DNA from: Namhaeicola sp039714555
GTDB taxonomy: Bacteria > Bacteroidota > Bacteroidia > Flavobacteriales > Flavobacteriaceae
DNA length: 63,296 nucleotides
Direction: 5' to 3'
Assembly: GCA_039714555.1 (NCBI GenBank)
Contig: JBDLJB010000012.1
Span: forward strand, 1 to 63,296
Shown here: positions 51,148 to 59,027 of the stretch, in pieces
How positions within the stretch are numbered: position 1 is the first letter of the stretch
Layout of the letters: every line of letters starts with the position of its first letter
The notes under the pieces: model-generated
Databases searched by the model: none
Told to the model about the DNA's origin: nothing
Seen by the model: only the letters and a program-made list of their open reading frames with translations
Made by a program: the position numbers and the translations under genes

Positions 51148-52059
51148 TTAATCTTGAATTATAAATTCTTTTGTATCATCACGTTCATATTCAGGTTGTA
51201 AATTAGAATGATTTATATTAAAATCGTCAAATAAAATCTTTTCAACATTATTACAAATTTTATCAAAACTTGACAGTTTAATATCATTATAAAATTCAAT
51301 ATGCGCTTCAAAATGAATATCAGTATCATTTAGTTGCCAAATATGCACATGATGGATATTTTTAATTTCTTCAATTGCTAAAACTTTTTTTTGAATTTCT
51401 TTAATATCTATGTCATTTGGTGCAAAAAGCATTAAAATTTTTAATGAATCAATAAATATATTCCAACTCATATATAATAAATAAAGTGAAATAAGTATTG
51501 TTAATAAAGCATCTATCCAATAAATTTGGTAGTATTTCATTATCAATCCTCCAATTAGAACAGCAACAGAGGTAAGCATATCAGACATTAAATGTAAATA
51601 AGCTGATTTCATATTTAAATTATGATCAGCATCTTTTTTTAATAATAAAACACTAAAACCATTTGCTAAAATTCCTAATAAAGCAAGAAAAATTACCAAA
51701 TTACTTTCTATTTCCTGAGGTTGTTGAATACGTTTAATAGCTTCAAATCCTAAAAAAAAAGCAATAACAATTAAGGTAGCAGAATTAATAAAAGCAGCAA
51801 TGATCTCAGCGCGTTTAAAACCAAAAGTTTGATGTAAAGTTTGTTTTTTCTTAGTTGTTAAATGATTGGCTACATAACTTATAATTAATGATATAACATC
51901 TGATAAATTATGAACAGCATCAGATATTAAAGCTAAACTTCCTGAAATAAAACCACCTATTACCTGTGCAATTGTAATTACAATATTTAATAATATTGAA
52001 ATAAATAATTTTTTACCTGATAGTGATTTAGAGGAATGATGATGATGTGAATGTCCCAT
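51148..52059 (-). CDS. Cation diffusion facilitator, zinc-type exporter
   Basis: A 303-residue CDF transporter that exports Zn2+ or similar ions in exchange for protons. It begins with a metal-binding histidine run (HSHHHHSS at residues 3-10). The metal site residues are in LISDAVHNLSDVISL (H-x3-D) and HLMSDMLTSVAVL (second D/H pair region). Six membrane segments and a short cytoplasmic C-terminal domain (HIWQLNDTDIHFEAHIEF) complete the protein. The start lies 6 bases behind the rpiB stop. Confidence 0.9.
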   Translation of the reverse strand: MGHSHHHHSSKSLSGKKLFISILLNIVITIAQVIGGFISGSLALISDAVHNLSDVISLIISYVANHLTTKKKQTLHQTFGFKRAEIIAAFINSATLIVIAFFLGFEAIKRIQQPQEIESNLVIFLALLGILANGFSVLLLKKDADHNLNMKSAYLHLMSDMLTSVAVLIGGLIMKYYQIYWIDALLTILISLYLLYMSWNIFIDSLKILMLFAPNDIDIKEIQKKVLAIEEIKNIHHVHIWQLNDTDIHFEAHIEFYNDIKLSSFDKICNNVEKILFDDFNINHSNLQPEYERDDTKEFIIQD

Positions 52060-52065
52060 AAAAAG

Positions 52066-52503
52066 TTAACATTGTATAACTGGAATCTTATTTATTCTTC
52101 GTTCATGACGCCCAGCTTCAAATTCAGTGTTTAAAAAAGTATCTACAAATTCTATTGCTTCTTTTTCACTAATAAATCTTGCGGGTAAACTCAAAATGTT
52201 TGCATCATTATGTGCTCTTGCTAAAATTACCAATTCATTATTCCAACATAATGCTGCTCTAATACTATGATGATGATTTGCAGTCATTGCAGCCCCGTTT
52301 CCACTACCACATAAAATAATACCAAAATCTGCATTACCCCTTTCTACTGCTTTAGCAACAGGATGAATTGTATCAGGATAATCCATACTTTCTTCACTGT
52401 TTGTACCAAAATTTATTGTTTTTATACCTTTATCTTCTAAATATTTAATGATAGAAAATTTGTATTTTGTTCCGGCGTGATCGTTACCAATTGCTATAGT
52501 CAT
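52066..52503 (-). CDS. rpiB: Ribose 5-phosphate isomerase B
   Basis: Interconverts ribose 5-phosphate and ribulose 5-phosphate. From ATG 52503 (MTIAIGNDHAG) the protein has 145 residues; the substrate site is GNDHAG, and the catalytic cysteine is Cys65 in LCGSGNGAAM, followed by TANHHHSIRAALCWN. The frame extends upstream to 52557, but a -7 promoter (minus-strand TAAATTTG, 52527-52534) lies inside that extension, which supports 52503. It is followed closely by the CDF gene. Confidence 0.92.
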   Translation of the reverse strand: MTIAIGNDHAGTKYKFSIIKYLEDKGIKTINFGTNSEESMDYPDTIHPVAKAVERGNADFGIILCGSGNGAAMTANHHHSIRAALCWNNELVILARAHNDANILSLPARFISEKEAIEFVDTFLNTEFEAGRHERRINKIPVIQC

Positions 52504-52526
52504 AGTAAATAATATTAAAATTTTTA

Positions 52527-52534
52527 CAAATTTA
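52527..52534 (-). promoter_or_regulatory. -7 promoter element of rpiB (TAAATTTG)
   Basis: Exact TAnnTTTG match on the minus strand, 24 bases before ATG 52503. Confidence 0.5.
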
Positions 52535-52557
52535 CATTTTTGTATAGTTATAAACAT

Positions 52558-53030
52558 TAAAATTATGCATTGTTAATTGAATTTTTAAATTATTTGATTT
52601 TTAAAGCTTTATAATATTAAGTAATTGTTAATATTATTTTATCTAAAAATTAAAAATATATTTTTTTAATTTAAAAATATTACTAAACAAAAACTGATTT
52701 TCATCTTGCAACTTTTTTTGTTATAATTTTAAATATTTTTATTAACATAAATTAACAATGTTATAAAGGATATTATAAATATTTTTATTAAGAAAATATG
52801 TTAATATATAAATTAAAATTTGTGAACAACATATAAAATTATATTGATGTTTAGACTTTTAAATATTTAAATATTGTTCATTCTTTTTTAAAATTAATAT
52901 ATCAAAATTTAAGTTTATTTTTTTACACTACATATTAACACACTATATATATCATCATATATTTTTTAAATAATTTTAAATAACTAATATATTATATAAT
53001 AGTTGTTAATAACTTAAATTTTTAAAGAAT
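52558..53030. other. Very AT-rich, gene-free stretch
   Basis: No reading frame, RNA gene or clear promoter was found on either strand. A hand count of 52621-53040 gives about 47 G or C in 420 bases, roughly 11 percent, far below the surrounding DNA. The region lies between the end of the tiny membrane-protein gene (terminator 53031-53073) and the rpiB promoter. Only short AT repeats such as TATATATATC are visible; no convincing cluster of DnaA boxes was seen. Confidence 0.6.
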
Positions 53031-53073
53031 AAAAAATAAGAGAGTACATTAAATTATAAAAAAGTACTCTCTT
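53031..53073 (-). terminator. Terminator after the tiny membrane-protein gene
   Basis: AAGAGAGTAC (53038-53047) pairs perfectly with GTACTCTCTT (53064-53073); on the minus strand the stem is followed by ATTTTTTATT. It lies nine bases after the stop at 53082, which supports that small frame as a real gene. Confidence 0.75.
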
Positions 53074-53081
53074 AGTATTAA

Positions 53082-53264
53082 CTAAACCTGTTTTGTGTTT
53101 TCTAATATATTATTAGAAATATTAACCGAAGATATTTGTTCTTTTTCTACTTTATTAAAAGTATGATCAATACTAATTTTAGTTATAATAATACCTAAAA
53201 AAAATAGGATTACCACAATTATTATTATTTTATAATAAATTTTCACTAAAATTATATTTATCAA
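53082..53264 (-). CDS. Tiny single-pass membrane protein (60 aa)
   Basis: A 60-residue frame with one strongly hydrophobic helix (about residues 12-27, IIIIVVILFFLGIIIT) between a short basic N-terminus and a polar tail of 30 residues (HTFNKVEKEQISSVNISN). It is followed immediately by a clear terminator, which is the best evidence that it is expressed. No family was recognised and no toxin-antitoxin RNA was found opposite it. It lies downstream of the lipid kinase gene on the same strand, 64 bases away. Confidence 0.5.
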   Translation of the reverse strand: MINIILVKIYYKIIIIVVILFFLGIIITKISIDHTFNKVEKEQISSVNISNNILENTKQV

Positions 53265-53328
53265 TCATTATTCTATATTAAAAAAGACGATAAATATTAT
53301 CAAATGTTACAAAAATGTTAAAATTTTA

Positions 53329-54252
53329 TTATGATATTACAAATTGGAGAGCATTATTAATAATATTAACTGTGCAATTACCTTTACCTAATAATTCACC
53401 GTCAGCTTGAATATATGGTTTATAACCTTTATAATTAATTGATAATGAATTAGTTTTATAAAAATTAAATTCTTTTATATTAACAATATTACCTTTAAAA
53501 ACTTTAGATATACTTTTTAAAATAGTATTAAAATCAATTTCTTTAATTATGGTAATATCAAAATACCCATTTTGGTGATCATTATAATTAGTAAGTTGCA
53601 TACCTCCACCCGAATATTTACAAATTCCGACTGAAAGTAAAAATAATGAAGTAGTAAATTTTTGTTTATTAAACTCAATTTCAATAGTATTATCTTTATA
53701 CTTATTATAACTAAAAAGTGTACTTAATAAATAAGATATTGATCCAATTTTTTTAAATTTATGATGATTTTTAACCACTAAACCGTCAAAACCAATACCA
53801 GCAATATTATTAAAATAAAAAGGTTGTTGAATACCTTCTATTTTTATTTTACCAATATCCTGCTCAATTGTTTTTTCATTTTTAATAATTGAAATTACTT
53901 TTTTAATGTTTTTTGGAATTCCGTATGTTTTAACCCAATCATTTCCGGTACCAACCGGCATAACAGCAATTTTAATTGTATGGGTTGCAACTTTATTTTG
54001 TTGCATAATACCATTAACAACATAATGTAAAGTACCATCACCACCAATACAAATAAATTTTCTAAACCCTTTTTTTAAAGCATCTTGGGTAAGTTCAAAA
54101 TCGTGTTTTTTATATTTTGTAATAGCAAATTCAATAGAAATATCATTCTTTTTAAATTGATCTTTTAAATGATCAATTTTATTTTTTACTTTAAAATTAC
54201 CTGACGTTGGATTTAAAATTAAAAACCACTTTTTATGAATGGTTTTTTCCAT
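53329..54252 (-). CDS. Diacylglycerol/lipid kinase family protein (YegS/DgkB type)
   Basis: A 307-residue lipid kinase of the DAGK catalytic family. Motifs: LILNPTSGNFK near the N-terminus, the nucleotide-binding ICIGGDGTLHYVVNGI, VMPVGTGNDWVKTYG and GIGFDGLVV, and the C-terminal YIQADGELLGKG. The substrate could be diacylglycerol, a sphingoid base or another lipid alcohol. It is divergent from rnr. Confidence 0.9.
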   Translation of the reverse strand: MEKTIHKKWFLILNPTSGNFKVKNKIDHLKDQFKKNDISIEFAITKYKKHDFELTQDALKKGFRKFICIGGDGTLHYVVNGIMQQNKVATHTIKIAVMPVGTGNDWVKTYGIPKNIKKVISIIKNEKTIEQDIGKIKIEGIQQPFYFNNIAGIGFDGLVVKNHHKFKKIGSISYLLSTLFSYNKYKDNTIEIEFNKQKFTTSLFLLSVGICKYSGGGMQLTNYNDHQNGYFDITIIKEIDFNTILKSISKVFKGNIVNIKEFNFYKTNSLSINYKGYKPYIQADGELLGKGNCTVNIINNALQFVIS

Positions 54253-54362
54253 TTTTTTTATTTTAGAATTGCAAAGTACAATTTGTTTTTTTACATAACA
54301 ATTATTTAATATGGGTTTGCATTTTTATATGTACTTTTAAAAATTATTAATTATAAAATTTT

Positions 54363-56519
54363 ATGTCTAAAAAAAGAAAAATTCCAAATAAAAAAAAGAA
54401 AAGAATATCTAATCAATTAACAAAAGATATTTTACAGGTTTTTAATAATAACACCAATAAAGCCTTAAATTATAAACAAATAGCTTCAAAACTTAATATA
54501 AATGATGCTGGAGGTAGAAATAAAATTATACAACAATTAAGTTATTTAAAATCCAAAGAAAAAATTAAAGAAATTACAAGAGGAAAGTTTATTATTATTC
54601 CTGAAACTCATTATTATTACGGTACTGTTGATATGACTTCAAATGGTAATGCTTATGTTATTTGTGATGAACTTGAACATGATATCTATATACCTTCACG
54701 TAATTTAAATAATGCACTTCACCACGATCAGGTTAAGGTTTATGTATATAAACGAAAAAAGAATAAAAAGCAAGAAGGTGATATTGTAGAAATTGTAAAA
54801 AGAGCAAAAACTGAATTTGTTGGTGTTCTACAACTTAGTAAAAATTTTGGTTTTGTTATTCCAGATGACACTAAAATGTATGCTGATATATTTATTTCTA
54901 AAAATAATTTAACTGGAGCAAATGACGGTGATAAAGTATTAGCAAAGATTACAGATTGGCCGGATAATTCTAAAAATCCGTTTGGAAAAATAATTGAAAC
55001 TTTAGGAAGACCCGGAGATCACGATACTGAAATTCATTCAATTTTATTAGAATATGGTTTACCATACAAATTTACTGATGAAGTTGAAAATTTTGCTTCA
55101 AAAATTCCAATTCAAATAACTGAAAAAGAGATTGCTAAACGAAGAGATCTACGTAAAGAGTTAACGTTTACAATTGATCCGAAAGACGCTAAAGATTTTG
55201 ATGATGCATTATCGTTTAAGCAATTAGAAAACGATAATTTTGAAATTGGGATTCATATAGCTGATGTTTCGCATTATCTTCATGAAAATAATATTTTAGA
55301 TAAGGAAGCTTATAACAGAGCAACTTCGGTTTATTTGGTTGATAGGGTAGTACCAATGTTACCCGAAATATTATCTAATAATGTTTGTTCTTTACGGCCG
55401 AATGAAGAGAAATTAACTTTTTCTGCCATATTTGAATTAAATAAAAAAGCACAGGTTATAAAACAATGGTTTGGAAGAACTGTAATACTTTCTGATAAAA
55501 GATTTACTTATGATGAAGCTCAGGAAATAATTGAAAATAAATCAGAATTTAAGGAACATAATATTATTTCAGCTATTTTAAAATTAGATGAATTGGCTAA
55601 AATATTAAGAAATGACCGTATGAAAAGTGGGGCAATTTCTTTTGATAAAACTGAGGTTAAATTTGAATTAGATGAAAATAGTGAACCGATTAGTGTTTTT
55701 GTAAAAGAATCAAAAGATGCTCATAAATTAATTGAAGAATTTATGTTATTAGCCAATAAAAAAGTTGCCGAATTTATTGGTAAAAAAGATAATTCACCAA
55801 AACAGAAAACCTTTGTTTATAGAGTACATGATGAACCAGATATTGATAAACTTGCTGCTTTGCAAAATATTATAAGTAAGTTTGGTTATAAAATTGCAAC
55901 CGACACTAAAAAACATACCTCAGATTCTTTAAATAAATTATTGAAAGATGTTCATGGTAAAGCCGAGTCAAATATGGTTGAAACATTAACCATTCGCTCT
56001 ATGAGTAAGGCAATTTATACTACACAAAACATAGGTCATTATGGTTTAGCTTTTGATTTCTATACTCATTTTACTTCACCTATCAGGCGTTATCCTGATG
56101 TTATGGTTCACCGCTTATTACAACATTATTTAGATAAGGGTAAATCAGTAAATCAAGAAAATTTTGAAGAAAAATGTAAACATTCTTCCGAAAGAGAATA
56201 TATGGCTGCAAAAGCCGAAAGAGATTCTATTAAATACATGCAGGTAAAATACATGCAAGATCATAAAGACCTAGAATTTAAGGGAGTTATTTCAGGAGTT
56301 ACTGAGTGGGGTATTTATATAGAAATTATTGAAAATAAATGTGAAGGCATGGTAAGAATTAAAGATATTAAAAGCGATTATTATATCTTTGACGAAAAAC
56401 AATACGCACTAATAGGTCAGGTAACTAAAAATAAGTACCAATTAGGTGATGAAGTAACCATAACAGTTAAAAACACCGATTTAGAACGTAAACATTTAGA
56501 TTTTAATTTAATAGAATAA
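54363..56519 (+). CDS. rnr: Ribonuclease R
   Basis: Processive 3'-to-5' exoribonuclease that degrades structured RNA. The 718-residue protein has an N-terminal winged-helix segment, two cold-shock-like domains (YYYGTVDMTSNGNAYVI and FVGVLQLSKNFGFVIPDD), the RNB catalytic domain with TIDPKDAKDFDDALSF (metal-binding Asp residues) and HYGLAFDFYTHFTSPIRRYPD, and a C-terminal S1 domain (GVISGVTEWGIYIEI). All parts are complete. Confidence 0.95.
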   Translation: MSKKRKIPNKKKKRISNQLTKDILQVFNNNTNKALNYKQIASKLNINDAGGRNKIIQQLSYLKSKEKIKEITRGKFIIIPETHYYYGTVDMTSNGNAYVICDELEHDIYIPSRNLNNALHHDQVKVYVYKRKKNKKQEGDIVEIVKRAKTEFVGVLQLSKNFGFVIPDDTKMYADIFISKNNLTGANDGDKVLAKITDWPDNSKNPFGKIIETLGRPGDHDTEIHSILLEYGLPYKFTDEVENFASKIPIQITEKEIAKRRDLRKELTFTIDPKDAKDFDDALSFKQLENDNFEIGIHIADVSHYLHENNILDKEAYNRATSVYLVDRVVPMLPEILSNNVCSLRPNEEKLTFSAIFELNKKAQVIKQWFGRTVILSDKRFTYDEAQEIIENKSEFKEHNIISAILKLDELAKILRNDRMKSGAISFDKTEVKFELDENSEPISVFVKESKDAHKLIEEFMLLANKKVAEFIGKKDNSPKQKTFVYRVHDEPDIDKLAALQNIISKFGYKIATDTKKHTSDSLNKLLKDVHGKAESNMVETLTIRSMSKAIYTTQNIGHYGLAFDFYTHFTSPIRRYPDVMVHRLLQHYLDKGKSVNQENFEEKCKHSSEREYMAAKAERDSIKYMQVKYMQDHKDLEFKGVISGVTEWGIYIEIIENKCEGMVRIKDIKSDYYIFDEKQYALIGQVTKNKYQLGDEVTITVKNTDLERKHLDFNLIE

Positions 56520-56539
56520 TAATATAAAAATAAATAATC

Positions 56540-57208
56540 ATGAAAAAAATACTAATCCTTTTATTTTTTGTTTCAAATTTTATCTTTTCCCAGGGTATTA
56601 TTACTAAAAATTTAGGAGATTTTAATGAAATCAAAGTTTATAGAGGTTTAACAGTTGAGCTGATAAAGTCAAGAAATCCAAAAATTATTATTGAAGGTGA
56701 TAAATCAAAAGAAGTTATTGTAAAAAATGTAAATGGAGTTTTAAAAATATCATTATCGGTCTTAGAAACTTTTTCAGCAGATGAAGTAAAAGTTTTCCTT
56801 CATTATAGTGATGATATTAATGTTATTGAAGCAAATGAGGGGTCTTTAATAAAATCTGATGATAAATTCAAACAAGAAAAAATAGAAATTATTTCTGAAG
56901 AAGCAGCTAAAGTAAAACTTACTTTAAAAACTACATATGTAGATGTAAAAGTAAATACGGGAGCACAAATAATATTAGAAGGTTCTTCAAAAAATCAAGA
57001 TATTGCAGGTTATACCGGTGGTATTTATAATGGTGATGACCTTAAAACAGAGTATACCAATGTAACTTCTTCTACAGGTGCTGTTGTAACTGTAAATGCA
57101 TCAAAATTAGTAGATGCAAATGCAAAGTTAGGAGGTACAATTAATGTAAATGGAGATCCAAATGAGCTAAAGAAAAAAGAATCTTTAGGTGGATATATTA
57201 AAGATTAG
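56540..57208 (+). CDS. Secreted GIN-domain (DUF2807) protein
   Basis: A 222-residue protein with signal peptide (MKKILILLFFVSNFIFSQG). The rest is the GIN head domain, a right-handed repeat of short beta strands (FNEIKVYRGLTVELIKS, IIIEGDKSKEVIVKNVNGVL, VIEANEGSLIKS, SSTGAVVTVNASKLVDANAK). Such proteins are common in Bacteroidota; adhesion has been suggested, but function is unknown. It follows rnr by 20 bases and may be cotranscribed with it. Confidence 0.85.
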   Translation: MKKILILLFFVSNFIFSQGIITKNLGDFNEIKVYRGLTVELIKSRNPKIIIEGDKSKEVIVKNVNGVLKISLSVLETFSADEVKVFLHYSDDINVIEANEGSLIKSDDKFKQEKIEIISEEAAKVKLTLKTTYVDVKVNTGAQIILEGSSKNQDIAGYTGGIYNGDDLKTEYTNVTSSTGAVVTVNASKLVDANAKLGGTINVNGDPNELKKKESLGGYIKD

Positions 57209-57242
57209 AAGATTAAAAATTTAAGATTTGAAATTTAAATAT

Positions 57243-57250
57243 TATCTTTG
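57243..57250 (+). promoter_or_regulatory. -7 promoter element of the second tatA (TATCTTTG)
   Basis: TATCTTTG matches TAnnTTTG, 18 bases before the ATG at 57269. The same octamer at the same distance precedes the first tatA at 515. Confidence 0.6.
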
Positions 57251-57268
57251 TTTAAAAATTAAAGAATA

Positions 57269-57469
57269 ATGATGATTCAAACAATATTTTTAGGTTTTGT
57301 AGGACCATGGCAATGGATAATTATTGGCTTGGCAATACTTTTACTTTTTGGAGGTAAAAAATTACCCGAATTAATGAAAGGCTTAGGTACCGGTATTAAA
57401 GAATTTAAAAATGCCACTACTGAAGAAGAAGAAGAGGAACAAAAAAAGGAAGAAACAACTAAAAAGTAA
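57269..57469 (+). CDS. tatA: Sec-independent protein translocase TatA
   Basis: A compact 66-residue TatA: membrane helix (about residues 12-27, WQWIIIGLAILLLFGG), FGG hinge, and amphipathic helix KKLPELMKGLGTGIKEFKNA, followed by an acidic-basic tail (EEEEEEQKKEE). It is closer to standard TatA than the 94-residue paralogue at 515-799. It has its own -7 promoter and a strong terminator, so it is a single-gene unit. The start is ATG 57269 or the adjacent ATG 57272. Confidence 0.92.
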   Translation: MMIQTIFLGFVGPWQWIIIGLAILLLFGGKKLPELMKGLGTGIKEFKNATTEEEEEEQKKEETTKK

Positions 57470-57488
57470 AATTAAAATATAAAATTTT

Positions 57489-57526
57489 AAAAACCTCAAC
57501 ATGCTTAGCGTGATGAGGTTTTTTTA
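57489..57526 (+). terminator. Terminator after the second tatA
   Basis: AAAACCTCA (to 57498) pairs with TGAGGTTTT (57514-57522), with an inner CATGC/GCGTG stem (57500-57504 and 57508-57512), followed by a T-run to 57525. It starts about 20 bases beyond the stop codon. Confidence 0.9.
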
Positions 57527-57548
57527 TTTAACTATAGAGAAAATTTTA

Positions 57549-58463
57549 TTATTTAAGTTTCTTAGAATTTGCAGCAGTTTCACTAATTTTATTTGCAGCT
57601 AATAAAGAAGCTGTCATATCATTTAACATGCTACTTGCTGCTGTAGGGTTATTTGGTAATAAGATCAAATTACTACTAGAGTCTGCCCCTATTGATTGTA
57701 AAGTATCATAATGTTGTGTAATCACAATCAAAGCAGATGCTTCTTGAGGGTTAATTCCAGCCTTATTCAAAGTATCAACACTTTCTTCTAAACCACGGGC
57801 AATTTCTCTTCGTTGATCAGCAATACCTTTTCCTTGAAGTCGTTTACTTTCGGCTTCAGCTTTTGCTCTTTCAACAATTAAAATACGTTGGGCATCACCT
57901 TCATGTTGGGCAGCAACTTTTTCACGTTCGGCAGCATTAATTCTATTCATGGCTTCTTTTACTGAAGAATCCGGATCAATATCTGTTACTAATGCTTTAA
58001 CAATATCATAACCATAATTAAGCATTGCTTCTTTTAAATCACGTTGTATAGCGTGTGCTATATCATCTTTTTTCTCAAAAACATCATCTAAGATCATTTT
58101 AGGAACCTCAGCTCTTACCAAATCAAAAATATAAGCTGTTAATTGTTCATGTGGATTTTGTAATTTATAAAAAGCATCGTAAACTTTATCTCTTTTAATC
58201 TGATATTGAACGGATATTTTTAAATGAACAAAAACATCATCTTGAGTTTTAGTTTCAACAACAACATCTAATTGTTGAATCTTTAAACTTAAACGAGCAG
58301 CAATTCTATCAATAATTGGAATTTTTAAGTTCAACCCGGCATGTCGGATACTTTGAAATTTACCAAAACGTTCAATAATAACAGCTGTTTGTTGTTTTAC
58401 AATAAATAAACCGGCAATTATTAGAAATAAAATAATTATTAAAATAGGAATACTTGTAGTCAT
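57549..58463 (-). CDS. SPFH/band 7 (stomatin, QmcA-like) membrane protein
   Basis: A 304-residue SPFH-domain protein from ATG 58463 (MTTSIPILIIIL). One N-terminal membrane helix is followed by the band 7 domain (VIIERFGKFQSIRHAGLNLKIP is its start, by key residues RFGKF and GLN), DVVVETKTQDDVFVHLKISVQY, then a long coiled coil rich in A, E and R (ERAKAEAESKRLQG). It likely forms oligomeric membrane rings. A frame extension to 58505 adds 14 residues ahead of the helix and is less likely. No NfeD gene is adjacent. Confidence 0.88.
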   Translation of the reverse strand: MTTSIPILIIILFLIIAGLFIVKQQTAVIIERFGKFQSIRHAGLNLKIPIIDRIAARLSLKIQQLDVVVETKTQDDVFVHLKISVQYQIKRDKVYDAFYKLQNPHEQLTAYIFDLVRAEVPKMILDDVFEKKDDIAHAIQRDLKEAMLNYGYDIVKALVTDIDPDSSVKEAMNRINAAEREKVAAQHEGDAQRILIVERAKAEAESKRLQGKGIADQRREIARGLEESVDTLNKAGINPQEASALIVITQHYDTLQSIGADSSSNLILLPNNPTAASSMLNDMTASLLAANKISETAANSKKLK

Positions 58464-58573
58464 ATATTTATTTTTAAATTGATTAATAGTATAATAAATA
58501 TACAAATAAATTTAATCTTTAATTGAAAGAAAAGAAATTTATTATATTTATACTTTAAAATAAATAGTTAAAC

Positions 58574-58936
58574 ATGAAAAAATTTTTAACCATTAGTATA
58601 ATTGTTGTAATCTTAGGGTTTATTGCCTATTTTATATTTGTTTATAATGTTACTTTTAGTGAAGGTTTCAGATCTGGTGAATTGATAAAAATTTCTCAAA
58701 GGGGAGTAATTTTTAAAACCTGGGAAGGTAGATTGAGTCAAGGGGTTTCTGAAGAACAACAATTTAATTTTTCGGTAGAATCAAAAGATAAAGAAGTTTT
58801 AGAAAAACTTAAAGATCTTCAAGGCTCTAGAGTTAAATTAACTTATATTGAAAGATATGGCACTTTTCCGTGGATGGGCGATACAAAACATTACGTAAAA
58901 GAGGTTAAAAAGGTTGATAATATTGAAAATCAATAA
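58574..58936 (+). CDS. Small single-pass membrane protein of unknown function
   Basis: A 120-residue protein with one N-terminal hydrophobic helix (about residues 5-25) and a soluble domain (FSEGFRSGELIKISQRGVIF, TWEGRLSQGVS, VKLTYIERYGTFPWMGDTKH). I recall homologues with this pattern in flavobacteria being labelled 6-phosphogluconate dehydrogenase in databases; nothing in the sequence supports that enzyme, which is about 470 residues with a Rossmann fold. It is divergent from the SPFH gene. Confidence 0.65.
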   Translation: MKKFLTISIIVVILGFIAYFIFVYNVTFSEGFRSGELIKISQRGVIFKTWEGRLSQGVSEEQQFNFSVESKDKEVLEKLKDLQGSRVKLTYIERYGTFPWMGDTKHYVKEVKKVDNIENQ

Positions 58937-58951
58937 AACTCTTAATTAGAA

Positions 58952-58995
58952 CTCCCGGGGTAAATATTTAACTACTTCATTATTCACCCCGTGAG
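58952..58995. repeat. Imperfect inverted repeat between convergent genes
   Basis: CTC-CCGGGGTAAATA (58952-58966) can pair with TATTCACCCCG-GAG (58981-58995) with two mismatches. No T-run follows on either side, so it is a weak terminator candidate for either the 120-residue gene or gltX. Confidence 0.4.
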
Positions 58996-59027
58996 TAAAG
59001 TAAGGTTTCCACTTCAAAAAGAAGAAC

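Noticed and set aside
52558..53030. Replication origin in the AT-rich island
   Set aside because: No cluster of DnaA boxes was seen and dnaA or other usual origin neighbours are absent. Only one loose near-match (TGTGAACAA near 52820) is present.
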